Assembly: GCA_039621445.1 (NCBI GenBank) | Contig: CP154956.1 | Coordinates: 74,190,192 to 74,254,191 of the forward strand | Length of the DNA: 64,000 nt | Source of the DNA: Euglena gracilis | Lineage: Eukaryota > Euglenida > Euglenophyceae > Euglenales | Direction of reading: 5' to 3' | Shown: one piece after another, positions 21,100 through 40,800 of the stretch | How positions within the stretch are numbered: the first letter of the stretch is position 1 | How the letters are laid out: each line of letters opens with the position of its first letter | Made by a program: the position numbers and the translations under genes | The notes under the pieces: generated by a model | Databases searched by the model: none | What the model was told of the DNA's origin: nothing | Seen by the model: only the letters and a program-made list of their open reading frames with translations

Positions 21100-24082
21100 C
21101 AGCGATTTGTGCCATCAAAATGCTACCGCTTCCGTGGATTCACCTGGTATACTGTAGTATAAGCAGCATTTTTCCTCCAGGTCCTTCAAGTTCAGTTATT
21201 TGGGTGTTGCACAGTTTGCTGCACTCCCCAACAGAGTATGGCACACTTTTGGGGGGGGATGATACCGCAATTTTCCCGCAATTTATGCAATTTTCCGCTA
21301 TTTCTGCATGCAATTTTTTCTGCATTCTTTTGATAATTTAGTCACATTTCCCGCAATTTTCCCCCACAATGATAATGGGAATCAAGCTTCTTTTTAAGAA
21401 AGTGTGCACTTGGGGGGGGGCTGGGTGCAATGGACAGGCAGTGGGGTGCCAGGTTTTGGGGTGGGTTATGATATATCACACCGCCGGCCTGAGGGTGCCA
21501 GCCCCAAAAATGGCCATTTTCAAACGAAAATTGCCTGGGTCGACAGGCACTGGGGTCCAAAATCGACCCCCGGCCGGGGGTGTGCCTGCTATGGGCAGGC
21601 ACCCCATAGCACAAGGCACCCCCCTGGCGTTGGTAAAAAGAAGCCTGATGGAAATCCCATCAGGCATTTTGATTTCGGGAATGTGTGGTTTTTATGTAAC
21701 GCAATTTTTTTATACAATTTTTGGGTCTCGATGTGCACGAAAAAGTTTAAGTTCAAGAACCTGATTTTTATAAAGCCCTTACATAATAATAACCCCCCCG
21801 GCGTATTATTTTTTTTTCTTGGTCAGAAGTCCTGACTTTAAGGGGGGGTATTATTTGGGGGGGATATTTATTTTTTCAAAATTTTCAAAATTTTTCATAA
21901 ATCCATTTTTCCCAGAATAACGCTCAAAACTACCCTTTTTTTTGCACTTTTTTCCACAGAAAAGTCGCATTTTCGGAGGCCGGGTTGTCCACTGAAACCC
22001 ATTTTTTTTTGGTCACTTATTGCTGTAAATTCTGGTTTTCCACCACATTTTTTTGGGGGGGGGGCAAAAATCTAGGTCAGCAACCTGAAATCGGGAGGGG
22101 GTATTATTTTGGTTGAAGTTGGATCCCAAGGAGGGGGGATATTGTTTGGGGGGGGGGGACGGTTTTCTTTTGGTGTCCTGGGACCAGGGTTCGATATAAG
22201 GAGGGCGTACATGGTTTTCCTCCGGCGCTTTGCGCCGGAGTTTTTGGTAATTTTCTGCCATTGACCTGATGAAAAAACATTATGTGCTGCTTGCGCTTTG
22301 ATTTCGCTGGATGTCAAAATTTTGAGCGCCGGGCCGAAAATCGGTCACCCGGACCGCGCCACTGTTTAGGTGGGGCGGTGTCCCCCCCCCCCCTGGCCCA
22401 CAGGGGGGGGTCCGGACCCCCCCCACCTGTCCTTATATCGAACCCTGCCTGGGACATCATTTTTCTGCCCAAATTTACAGAAAATACAAAATTTCTGTTT
22501 TCTGAGCAAAATCTATTTTCAATGACGAAAAGAAAATAATTTTCCCAATTCTGCCGAATTTCCCTCTTTTCCCGCATGTTCCACGATTTTGTTCTATTTC
22601 CCCACAAATTTCCGTCGATATTGCCGAAGGCATCTATCTGATATCAGATGGTCTTTCTTTCTTTCCTCAAACATTTTTACTCACCCCCCCCCCCCAAGGA
22701 TGGGTGAAAGACAAGAAGGAAAACAAAGAAGAAAGCTCTCCTTTGATCTCTTGGTGCCATCCATCAAATTCGGTGCCGGCCCATATCTGTGTCACCCCTC
22801 CCCCCTCCCCCCCCCCTCTCGCTGAAGTCTGTCACCAGCCGCTCCCTCTCGTCACCTGAGCGCCATGCTGTCCACTGGCAGGGCTGCCTCTGCCACACAG
22901 CCCCTAAATGCACACTCTATGTCCCCACCCACAATTTGTACTTTTTTTTTTTTGAGATAATTTTCTTGCCAACCTGCTTTCCTCTCCGTTGTTCGGTTTT
23001 TTAGGCCTTAACAATTATTTACATTGCTGTGGCTTAATTTCTTATTTCCCTCTTTGAGCGCCGGGCCAATCGTCCACCCCCCCCCCCTGTTTCCCCCCGC
23101 TGGGGATAGGGTGGACCCCCCCACCTGTCCTTTGTATCGAACCCTGATGGGACTCCGTTTTCTTGCCCCCTTAGTTTCTGTCTGCCGCCCCATATTTGGA
23201 TTTTACCCCGCTTTGCTTTTTTCGCCCACGCCCTTCCACGTGTCTGTCCCCCTTTCCGCGGTTTCCCGATTCTTCCCGCTATTTTACACCGCCATTTCTG
23301 TAACTTCTTTCCTTCTGTCCAACATTTTTTCGACCCCCTGTCCCCAAGGAGGGTTTATCGAGAGAAAACGGTCCCATTTTGACCCCGTCAAAATAGGTAT
23401 ATTCTGGCCCCATACACACTCTCCATCCCCCCCCCCCCCCTCGGGGTGAAGCTCCCCCAGCACACTCTCGGCGCCATGCTGTCCGCTGTGGGGCTGCCCT
23501 TCCACGGCGCGCTGATCGACACTTTGTCCACCCAATTCTCCCCACCCTTGTTTGATTGTCCTTTCGCTTTTTTTTTTCTCTTCCCCCCTTTTCTCCGTGG
23601 CCATAGGAGGCTTCTGGCTCCCGGTGCCTTTTCTGTTGGGCCTTTCGCCCACCACATCGCGCTTCCATTGGTCCACCGGCACCCCCACCGTCCGCTCCGG
23701 CCCACCAGGCTTTTTGACCGGCGACCGAGACAATAGGGGTCAGCCGGCCAAAACAACCGTACCGTCGGCCGTGGCCCCAATAAGGCAAGCACCCGTTCTT
23801 GTCTGATGGAGGTCCCCTCTCCCTGCTGGTTTGAGGCAGGCGAACCCGTTGCGTTGGGACACCAAGGTTTCCGTGCCGCTCCGGCGATCGGAACCAACGG
23901 GCCGGTGCCAGCCCAATCCCCTTGGCCTTGCAGCTGTGTTACGTGCATCGTTTGAGCTATTTCCTTATGCAGCCCCGGGGGAACCCACCCCAGCGCTTTC
24001 GATACGGTTTGACTGCGCTCCGCCGTACTGGCCCAGCGCCTCACTCGCATGCCCCGCCCCGTGCGCCGCGCGGCCCGCCGGC
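21100..24082. other. Transposon-rich intergenic stretch
   Basis: Contains the MITE 22185-22447, a remnant at about 23050-23145, C-run/AATAATA inverted segments at 21785-22170, and a short duplicated motif CGCCATGCTGTCC at 22861 and 23471. A possible upstream exon near 23476 (MLSAVGLPFHGALID) is not supported by a clear splice pair. Confidence 0.35.
22185..22447. mobile_element. hAT-like MITE with 8-bp target duplication CCTGGGAC
   Basis: Starts CAGGGTTCGATATAAGGA and ends TCCTTATATCGAACCCTG, the same termini as 12236-12651 but a shorter interior. CCTGGGAC is exact on both sides (22177-22184 and 22448-22455). Contains the GGCGCTTTGCGCC hairpin. A remnant right end of the same family is at about 23127-23145. 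Confidence 0.85.
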
Positions 24083-32157
<8,075 letters not shown>

Positions 32158-33499
32158 AGGCGTTCGGAAGCGGGTCGGGCCAAGGTTGTGTGTGGCGCAA
32201 CTGCTTGTGAAATTGCGCCAAAGTGTGAATCATCTTGGACCTCTATTAGTACCCATAATTGCATAATTGCAGAGTTGCTCATAGTCCCGCACAGTCAAGA
32301 AATTATCACCAAAACACTTCATCACAACAAACAAATATTTGGGGTTTATTACATTCATTCTTGAGCATTTTGGAATTGCATGTTATTTTTTCTCCCCTGA
32401 ATTTTTTTTTGCTTCAGGATTTGCAGGTTCACTTCAAGGCATTGTGCAGAATGATGCGGCAGAAATAATTCAGAAGTGGGAATTGATGTTGGAAGCACCT
32501 GCGTGATGGATTAGATGGATCAGGGGCAAAATACTTGTTTCAGGAAGGAGGTGATTGAAATTGGGGAAAGTCTTGGTTCTCCTTCACGTGTCTTTGTAGA
32601 TCTGAAGCAGTCTCGAACCACGCAGGAGTCTGAGAACGCCTACAAGGATCTTATGGAACAACTTGGCTTCTGACAATCTCTCCACAAGTCCAGATCTGCA
32701 CAGTATTTTTGGGGGGTTTTCTTGGCAAACAAAGAGAGCATGGATGAAATATTTGTCAGCGATTGTTGATGGAAATGCATTTTGGGCAGCGCAAACCAAG
32801 AGCCCCGCATTCATTATCCCAAATTTTCGTTCGAAAAGAAGTCCGACATACCGGGAAAGGTGGGTGGTTCGACAAATTTTGAATTTCAACCAAGTCCCAA
32901 AAGTCCTCCCGCACGCGCTCAAATAAAAACTGGTCAGGGAGAAGGGGCACCGAGGGCGGTGTCGCTCGATTTCGCACTCCGTCGAGGACAACCGACCAGG
33001 GAGGAAGAGACATCGAGGGCGAAGCACAAAGACCTTTGTGAGCCCATGCTTTTGTTCGCCGGCGGTTTTTGTTGCCCGCTTTGCGCCTCTCGGAAGTTGG
33101 CCATCGGGGCGACCCCGACATGGAGACATGACCCTCAGTGGGGGTTTTTGGAAGGCGAAGTTTTTCCCTCTCTGAAAGGTGGATGAGGGGCGGCCAAGGC
33201 CATGCTCCTTTCACCAAACTAGCTTTCTCCTTCGACTTCAAAAGTCCTTGTCCGACTCGTTTTTTTTTTTTTTTAGCTCAAAACTTGAAACTGAACATTT
33301 TTTTATACTTGACGCCCCCCTTGCTTCCCATGGTTTTGCTTTGGCTTCCGAGCCGACTCTCCTTTTTTCCCCGTTGCTGAACATCCTGCCTTCCGGCTTT
33401 CGAAGAAAAAATATGACTCAGCCTTTCAGGGACCAAACGTGGGCCCCAAGCCAAACGCTCCGACAAGACATTAAAAACGCCGCGGGCGAACGGGCCAGA
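32158..33499. other. Intergenic stretch before the DIRS-like element
   Basis: AT-moderate sequence with no recognised gene on either strand. A long minus-strand frame (32584-33129) has no recognisable domain and looks like chance. Confidence 0.4.
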
Positions 33500-33635
33500 C
33501 ACCTGGGGCTCCGCACTTTGCCCTTGTGAGACCATGCCTTATTCGCCGGCGGTGGTGTTTGAATTGTTTTTTTTCGCTTGGTTAGGAGTCCCTGCTTAGT
33601 GCCTTTTTCTAGCACTCCCTCAAGGAAAGGACCAG

Positions 33636-33776
33636 TCGGGCTCCGCACTGCGAGATGGTGGGAGGTCCTGCTTTCTTTGCCGGCTGTTCTGTTCTGGTGT
33701 GTGACCATTCGGGCTCCGCACTGCGAGATGGTGAGGTCCTGCTTTCCTTGCCGGCTGTTCTGTTCTGGTGTGTTTG
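33636..33776 (+). repeat. 73-bp tandem duplication in the leader of the DIRS-like element
   Basis: Two near-identical units begin TCGGGCTCCGCACTGCGAG at 33636 and 33709 and differ by a 3-base indel and a few substitutions. A related but weaker pair sits around 33030-33080 and 33510-33560. They lie just upstream of the Gag-like ORF and may be part of a terminal repeat. Confidence 0.6.
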
Positions 33777-34056
33777 TGCGTGCGCGGGGGGTGCTTCTTA
33801 CTGCTTTTTGTTGCCGGAGTTGGCTGATTCCTATTTCTGCTCTTCGACCTCAAGGAGAAAGAGTTTACTTCCACGAGTTCAAGTGGAATTGTTTTTCGAG
33901 GAGTACTACCTTCCCGAGAACCAATACTCTTACCTACTGGTGGACCGAACTTTCTTCGGAACTTCAACTTCCTGAAGGAAGAATTCAAACGCCTCGAGTT
34001 CAACTGGAACAAGAAATTCAAGAACAAGAGCAAGAAACACAACAACCTGGACTTCC

Positions 34057-34758
34057 ATGAAGAATGAATTTCAAAGAAACTATGAATTTCAAGAAGAACT
34101 GCAAAGAACTTCCAAGAAGTCAGCTGAAGCTGGGGAAGGTGGAGTCACAGCAGCCGCTGCAGAAGCTGGAGGGGCGGCAGCAACTCGTCCGTCCGTGGCC
34201 ATCGCAACCCCCCCACCCCCCAACGCTTCAGAGGATTCAAAATCCCCCTCTCAACATGAGAATGGCCATGGACCATGGACAACTGTGGTCAGGAAGACAA
34301 GAAGACAGAAGGGGAATACCATCACAGGTCCAACAAACTACCCCCCCTTTTCTATGTCCACCCCCTTCCAGGGGACAAGTCACAGGCTGTGGCAGCCTTC
34401 CAACAAATATCAGAAATCCAAAGGATTCAAGTCATCATGGCTATGGCAGCCATCATTCAAAAGGACCTGGGGTCCAAATTCAAGGCTATGGAAGCCATTA
34501 TTCAAGAGGGCAGGGGGCCCAGGGGCAAGGCTATGGCAGCCAGTACCCCAGCCTGGAGAGATCTCATTGGGGAAAGGTATGTCCAACTTTCAGCCCAGCA
34601 ATTTCAAAAACAAACCCCCCAGGAGCAAAAAGCCACTGCCAAAAACAGGCCATGGTGGCCTATATGGAATCCAGAAGGACAAAGAAGAGAAAGTCCTGGA
34701 AAGAGGGCCAATGGAGGCGAAGCAGGCCTGTGTGCCACTGGAGGCCAAAGGGCCCTGA
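34057..34758 (+). CDS. Gag-like ORF of the DIRS-like element
   Basis: A 233-codon frame starts at ATG 34057 and ends before RT. It is rich in Gln, Lys, Pro and Ser and has no zinc knuckle. Three tandem 48-bp-scale repeats at about 34437-34545 give recurring RLWQPSFKR-like peptides. Position and composition fit a structural or nucleic-acid-binding protein. Two other frames overlap it, one of which leads into RT, so the true start of the Pol frame is uncertain. Confidence 0.45.
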   Translation: MKNEFQRNYEFQEELQRTSKKSAEAGEGGVTAAAAEAGGAAATRPSVAIATPPPPNASEDSKSPSQHENGHGPWTTVVRKTRRQKGNTITGPTNYPPFSMSTPFQGTSHRLWQPSNKYQKSKGFKSSWLWQPSFKRTWGPNSRLWKPLFKRAGGPGARLWQPVPQPGEISLGKGMSNFQPSNFKNKPPRSKKPLPKTGHGGLYGIQKDKEEKVLERGPMEAKQACVPLEAKGP

Positions 34759-34764
34759 AGGCAA

Positions 34765-36300
34765 ATGGTGGCCAATACCAGGAAGGCCAGCCACACCACA
34801 TCAGCCCTTGGGGGGGAGGCCCAAGATTGGCTCAAGAAGGCCCCCCCCCAGAAGATAATCAGCCCAGCATTATATATACCCCCTCACAACAGGCACAGAC
34901 CTTCCCCCATCATTCCAAAACAGGGGGAAAGCCTGTCTTTGAGAAGCCCTATGGCAGGGCCAGCTTCAGCCCCAGTGATGGGGCAGCCAGGGATGACCCC
35001 AGTGATGGGGAAACCTGGGGGAGGGACCCAAGTGATGGGGCCAGTGGAAACCCCAGACACATTACACCCAGGGGTACCCCCTTACAAGGCCCTGCAGGCC
35101 AGCATCCCCCATTGGGTCAAGGCAGGAGCCAGCAGAGAGGTATTAAACATGATAAGCCTCCCCCCTCAAATGTCCTTAAAAGTTCCCTTCAAAACTCCCC
35201 AAGAAATAATGACTGCCCAGAAAATTCTGAGAGAATACGAATGTGCAGGGGCAACCAGGCAGATCCCCCCAGAGGAGGCAAAGCATTTGGTCCCTTACTT
35301 CATCATTTCCAAAAAAGAAGGGGAAAAGACAAAGGAAAGACTGATTGCAGACTGTCGACAGTTAAATCTCCACTTCACCCCCCAGAAGTTCAGACTGGAG
35401 CATGTGGGAAATATCTTCCCATATCTAAGGAAAGGTTGGTTCTGTGGAAAAATAGATTTGAAAGATGCTTATTTCCACTTAAAAGTGCACAGCAGTCTAG
35501 AAAGGCATGTTTGCATGCAGGTGGGGGGGGGGAACCTGGCAGTTTCAAGCTGCATGCTTCGGCATCAGCAGCCTGCCTCAAAAATTTATGACTCTCATGA
35601 GAGTCTGGGAGAGGAAATGGAGAAAAGAGGGAAAGGTAGTTTTCATCTACCTGGACGACATTTTGCTGTTAGCCCCCAGCAAAAAGACAGCAGCCCAGCA
35701 TTTGGCAGAAATAAAACAGGACCTTTTACTGGCAGGTTTCAGATTAAACCTCCCCAAGTCCTGTCTGGAACCCACACAGGAAATAAAACATTTGGGCCAG
35801 TGGGTCAACTTGAAAAGGCCAGCTGGAAATTCCTCAGGAAAAACTAAAATCCTTAAGAAAGGAGCTGGGCAAAGTTCTCACAGCACAAAAAATGAGCTGC
35901 AGAAAGCTCAGTTCCATTGTAGGTCAAGTCAGAAGTTACCTAGTCTCAATGCCATTTCTCAGAATTCTGACAGACCAACTTTGCAAAATGGTGGATTTGC
36001 ACACAAAGTGGGGTTGGGACCACACCCTAACCATTCCCCAGGGGGTCAAAGATCAAATTGTGGAGTTAAAGCGTTTTTGCAGTCAGGTGTGGGCAGAGCT
36101 TTTCAATCCCAGGCCTCTCAGGAACTGTTCTCAGACAGCAGCACCTGGCAGTGCGGGGGGCTGGACAAAAACTCAGGCCAAAAAGTGCAGGATTTTTGGA
36201 GAGAACTGCACATCCTTCACATCAATCAAAAAGAGTTGATGTCAGCAGTGGAGACAGTAAAAAGTCTGGCCAAACCAAAAAACAAACAATAATGCTTCAC
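34765..36300 (+). pseudogene. Reverse transcriptase and RNase H of the DIRS-like element
   Basis: The first frame carries LIADCRQLN and KIDLKDAYFHL. After a frame change at a nine-G run near 35530, the next frame carries FGISSLPQKF and the catalytic YLDD at 35648-35659. After another change at about 35815 the connection continues. RNase H begins with LFSDSSTW (Asp at 36134-36136) and HINQKELMSAV. The RT signature and HINxxEL-type RNase H are those of DIRS elements. No single frame is intact, so it is called a pseudogene, though homopolymer assembly errors could explain the breaks. Confidence 0.7.
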
Positions 36301-36880
36301 GTGGACAGCCAGGTGGATGTAAGTTATTTAACAAAATGGGGAGGCAGAAAGCCATACCTAAATTCCATCTTAAAACCCCTGCTGTATCATTGTCAGGAAA
36401 AGAAAATCAATTTGCAGGTGGTTTGGGTTCCCACAAAAGAGCAATTGGCAGACTCCCTGACCAGCAAAAGGACCCAGGGGATTATACCCTAAACTTGAAC
36501 ATCTTTCACCAAATTCTGAAATTTTTCAGAAAGGACATTACCCCAGAGGTGGACATGTTTTGCACACCCAGTAACAAAAAATTTCATCAGTTTGTTTGTC
36601 GATACCCCCACCAAGGGGCTTTGCTGGTGGATGCCTTGAAGGCCGATTTGAAGGGCCTCCCCCCAGTTTATGCCAACCCTCCCTGGAGCATCATTCACCA
36701 GTGGGTTCAGAGACTAATGTTAAACCCAGACCTAACAAGTCTGTTGATCGTACCCCACTGGGCTTCGACATCATGGTGGCGCCAATTAATGTCAATCAGA
36801 CAGCCAGGCAGCAAAGTTTTGCTGGTCCCCCCCCAATGGGGTCTATTCACCAACTGCTGGGGGGAGGAGATGCCCCCCCC
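36295..36880 (+). pseudogene. RNase H end and Dam-like domain of the DIRS-like element
   Basis: HVDSQVDVSYLTKWGGR and VWVPTKEQLADSLTSK are the rest of RNase H. After a frame change near 36485 the next frame reads PEVDMFCTPSNKKFHQF, then YANPPW with the NPPW motif at 36675-36686, then LLIVPHWASTSWW. This is the Dam-like adenine methyltransferase-like segment that follows RNase H in DIRS Pol. The NPPW form of the (D/N)PP(Y/F/W) motif is retained. Whether the domain is catalytic in these elements is not known to me. Confidence 0.65.
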
Positions 36881-36888
36881 CCCCCAAG

Positions 36889-37353
36889 GTGGAATTTGGC
36901 CAGCTTGATTGTGTCAGGCAAATATTACAATCCCAGGAAGTTTCGATGTCCAGTATCGACACTTACATAAAAAATCTGGGAAATGTCAAAAGATATGACT
37001 CAGCCTTCAGGACATTGATGGGCCAATTATTGCAAAAAGGGGTGCCTCTGCAGAAGTGCACAGTCCCCAAGATGGCTGAAGCCATCCTTGATCTTGCTGT
37101 TCATAGCATCAACACTGCACGAAATGCATATGCAGCAGCCTTATTACTCCCAGGGTTTGGGTCTTTGAGATTTTCACCTCTTCTGGCTCCATTGAAAAGG
37201 AAGTGGAATGCCAATGTCTGCAAGTATGCGCACTTTTGGGACCCCACTGTATTTCCTAGAAAACATCATGAGGAATTTGTGTACCAGGTGTATGCTTCTG
37301 TCCCCTTCCGTTGAGGAAGTTAGGGAGGCAGCAGACCCTATTAGGATCTCCTA
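36889..37353 (+). pseudogene. Truncated tyrosine recombinase of the DIRS-like element
   Basis: The frame reads SSIDTYIKNLGNVKRYDSAF, then NTARNAYAAALLLPG, PLLAPLKRKWN and KYAHFWDP. This resembles the core-binding domain of DIRS-type recombinases. In the next frame a few codons continue (SPSVEEVREA) before a stop at about 37352. The catalytic Arg-His-Arg-Tyr domain is absent from the window. Confidence 0.55.
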
Positions 37354-37583
37354 ATGGGTGCCCCTTCTCTCTCCACAGGTGGTATTCTTCTTATACCTTT
37401 TCCTTCCTTTCCTTGGACCGGACTTGGATTTCCAGTCCGTCCTCCCTGCATTGCTCCGTGCTTTGCTTCTTGGGAAGTGGGAAAAGGGTTTTTACTGTTA
37501 CTCTGATTTTTAGTTCCCAAGTAGGTGCGCCAAGGCGAAAGCGAAGGCTTTTTGGGAATTGGGAATTGGGAATCAGACGTACA
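37354..37583 (+). repeat. Possible 5' LTR of the chromovirus
   Basis: The segment starts TGGGTGCC just after the DIRS recombinase frame dies, and ends TACA two bases before the first primer-site-like sequence. That would be a short LTR of about 230 bp. No second copy is present in the window, so the call rests only on position and TG/CA ends. Confidence 0.25.
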
Positions 37584-37585
37584 CT

Positions 37586-37674
37586 TGGTAGCAGATTTGG
37601 TTACGATCCTACACATACTTCACAGAAAGAAAGGCTACCAGGTATTACACTTGGTAGCAGATTGGTTCGATCCT
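37586..37674 (+). promoter_or_regulatory. Duplicated primer-binding-like sites resembling initiator tRNA-Met
   Basis: TGGTAGCAGATTTGGTTACG at 37586 and TGGTAGCAGATTGGTTCG at 37652 each continue into CGATCC. The animal initiator tRNA-Met 3' end has the complement TGGTAGCAGAG followed after a few bases by GGTTTCGATCC, so both acceptor and T-arm stretches are approximated. The sites are 66 bp apart, both preceded by TACAC. Which one is used is unknown. Confidence 0.6.
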
Positions 37675-37865
37675 ACGCTGACTGGCAGCGGAGAGCCCCT
37701 GCACCGTTATTACACGGTCGCAGCGTCAGCTCCCGGCTTCTAGTCAACGTCTAAGCAGACGAGCAGGCTCCGGAAGGTTCTGTACGGTATTACCCGTTAC
37801 AACCCCTCTGGTGCCAGCACAACTGCTTAGTTTTGTGGGTTTTTGCTGCTTTTGTCACCAGAAAG

Positions 37866-40800
37866 ATGCAAAGCACAGGCCCCAACCATCAATTCAACTA
37901 TGCCTTATTACAGGCATCATTGCAAGACATTGATCAAGAAACTGGGGATTGGAAGCTTTTATGTGAAAGTGCTTCCAGTTCCCATGCCGATGAGACACAA
38001 TTGATTCAATTGTCACAATTGCAACACTTGTCATCATTGACAGTGGTCGGCGATGAGCCCTCCACATCATTGGCTTCAGAGGCTAATGCGGCCTCTTCCG
38101 CACTCACCTTGCCACAACGGGGGTATTCGCCTCTGTCTGCGGCAACGGTGCAGTTGCGCACACCGGAGAGACCCGTGGTGATTCCGCCACCGGGCTTCTC
38201 TGGTGAGGGTGGATTAGAAACCCCGTGTTTCTTTCAACCCCCACCGGCTCTTCCACCGGCAAGCCCTTACAGAGCTTTGCCACCACCCCCCGATATCGGG
38301 TGCTATCCCGCACTACCTTGGCAACCGGAGACTCGCCTCGTGGTGCCGGAATTCTCCGGTACATCCCAACCCATGGATGACTATGGGAAGGGCACTGGTG
38401 AGCTCCTCACTGCTGAGGATGTGCAGGATATTGTTGCTCGGCTTCCAGGGGATCACCCCCTTGTGAGGCAGTTCAACCATGTGCAACAATGCGTTGCAGA
38501 GTGTGCAACCGCATTGAACAAAGTGCTTCAGTTTGATGAGGACAACCAGAAACATGTCTTCACCAAGCTGGAACACTGCTGAAATTACTTGCAGGAAGTT
38601 GGCAGATATTGCCAGAGGAATTTCGAAAGTGCGGGTATTGACCTTGCAAACTTCCGGGAAACTTTTGACAGAATATGCCAACAGCTCCCGCAAAACTTCC
38701 GGCAAATTAGTGAATGCATGCATGAAGCGGAAACGCGGAATGACTCCAAGTTTCTGCACTTGCATGGCTCACTACAACAGTTATCGGGACAAATGGAGTC
38801 CTGTTCATCTGCGTTGTTGCATTTGCAACAACAGTTGCATGCACGAGATTCCTCGTCTGCAACATCCAGCAGTGGTGGATTTGTGTCTATGGACCATTTC
38901 ACCACATTGTCCGCAACTTTCCATGAATCGCAACACCGCATTATGCAGTTGTGCGATGAAACGGAAAAGTTTCGGCAATGCCAGTCACAAGCCAACGAGA
39001 ATTTTGCTCCCCACACGTATGTGCGGCAGTTGGAGGAGCGACTTTCCCGTTTGGAGCAGAAAACCTGCTATTGTGACGCGAATCGGGTTGGATTATCCAA
39101 TCTGAGCGCGAAAGTCGCGGAAATGGCACAACGGCAGGATTCCCTGCAGTTGCAGTTGCAATCCGACATTGGCGGGATTAACTCGGCCATTGCGGGTTTG
39201 CAACAAAGCTATTCCGCACTTTCCCACCGAGTTCCGGACATTAGCGGCATTCAGACTGCTATTGGGGAACTCCAGACCCGATATGCATCGGTGTCTACCA
39301 AAGTAACGGAAATGCAGTCTCTACCTGCAGGTTCCAGTTCTCGGATTACCGAGAACCCTGATTTCAAGGCATTTTATGACAAAATGCTCACTAACAATCA
39401 GGAAACCTTGCAAGATTTCTGCAACAGCCTATTACGGCTTGAGGAATCGGTGAATCGGAATGCCCGATCCACGCAAAGTGAGATTACCAGGTTGGATGAG
39501 CGAATTTCCGCGTTGTTGGATAACCCACAACCTGGAAATTTGCCCATGGGTACCACAACCGTGTTGTCGGTTAACCCTGCACCGGTTGCACCCACCACCA
39601 CACCAACCAAGGTGACATCACCTTTGCAGATTCTCTCAAATGCTGTAAAAGCATTAATGGGACAACTCCAATTATTGGATAAGTCTCACGGGAAACTTGT
39701 CCAAGATGTTACTGGAATTTCCGAAAGGATTCCGCACTTGGATGACTTTTCCCGTTACCGCAAGCGTATTCGCGCTTTGGAGGATGAAGTTGACCGTATT
39801 TGCGGCCAACTCCAACTCGTTGAGCATTTGGAGCAAAGTGTGCATGACTTGTCTGTGGGTTTGGATAATGTGTCCAACCAACAGCGGGTTTCACACCGCA
39901 ATTCGGCAGTATGCATTGCCGAAGATGCGCCAGATGCTCCAGATTCGCGTTTCCACAACCCGAATCTGGGTGCACATGCACCACCACCACCCGTGTCCCG
40001 AGTGTCACAATCCGCGATTCCGCGAATTGTGCCACCATTGGCCTTGCCTACAACTCAAAACCAGTTTTCGGATGAATTTCCCATTACGGGAACCGAATTT
40101 TCGGAAAACACGGCGATTCCGCCAAGTCTCCACCAAGAAATCCATCATTCCATGCTTGTGCGTGGGATGAGCCAAACCCGTACACCGGGAGTGGGTCACA
40201 TGTTGCATGCGCGACATACTCCCACACCGGAGTGTCTCCCTATTACGGGTGACCAACAGGGTTTGCGACCGGATTTCCGGTACCAGGATTCACCTTCACC
40301 AGAAATTTCGCGATTCCGACAAGAATCCGGAAAGGATACGCTTGGTGCTCGAGCGTACCCGGGCCCGAATCCACGGAATACCACCGAGGGCCAACGGGTT
40401 TTTCAGAAAGACTTCAAGGGCACCATCGCAATCGCGAATAAGGTGAAACCCCAGTGGGACGGTGATCCAACCACATGGAGACAGTTTTTCCAGGACTGGG
40501 AGTACTATTGGGCATTGAAAGGGCCAACCCAGGACACAAACCCGGAGGTGATCAAGATGGAATTCATCGATTGCCTCCCTAGGGATGAGAAGGAGCGCGC
40601 GCGACAACTCGTCATTCGCTACCGCGTTTCCTTTGATGACCTGGTGGAACAATACGCTTCCACCAGTTCAAGTTTGGTCGCTAGGATTACCCTGGAGACC
40701 AAGTGGTGGCAATGCGCCCCACCCGATCGCAAATGGAAGTCCATTGACCTTTGGTATGCCAAATGGTTGGGACTTGCCGCTGAAGTGGATGAACTCAGTG

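Larger units (their letters stand above)
33500..37353 (+). mobile_element. DIRS-like (tyrosine recombinase) retroelement, truncated
   Basis: Internal order is Gag-like ORF, reverse transcriptase, RNase H, Dam-like domain, then the N-terminal part of a tyrosine recombinase. This order is typical of the DIRS group and distinguishes it from LTR elements with DDE integrase. The coding region changes frame at about 35530, 35815, 36285, 36485 and 36890, several of these at G, A or C runs. The recombinase stops after its core-binding segment, just before the start of the chromovirus. Termini are not defined; the 5' limit here is a guess based on leader repeats. Confidence 0.75.

Noticed and set aside
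32584-33129. 181-codon minus-strand frame
   Set aside because: No domain, no splice context, and unremarkable composition; likely chance.
37652-37680. tRNA gene suggested by a GGTTCGATCC B-box-like string
   Set aside because: No A box or foldable tRNA precedes it. The context just after a possible LTR and its similarity to a tRNA-Met 3' complement fit a primer site better.
38585-39016. Minus-strand frames overlapping gag and pol
   Set aside because: Shadows of the plus-strand coding frames, which carry the recognised domains.
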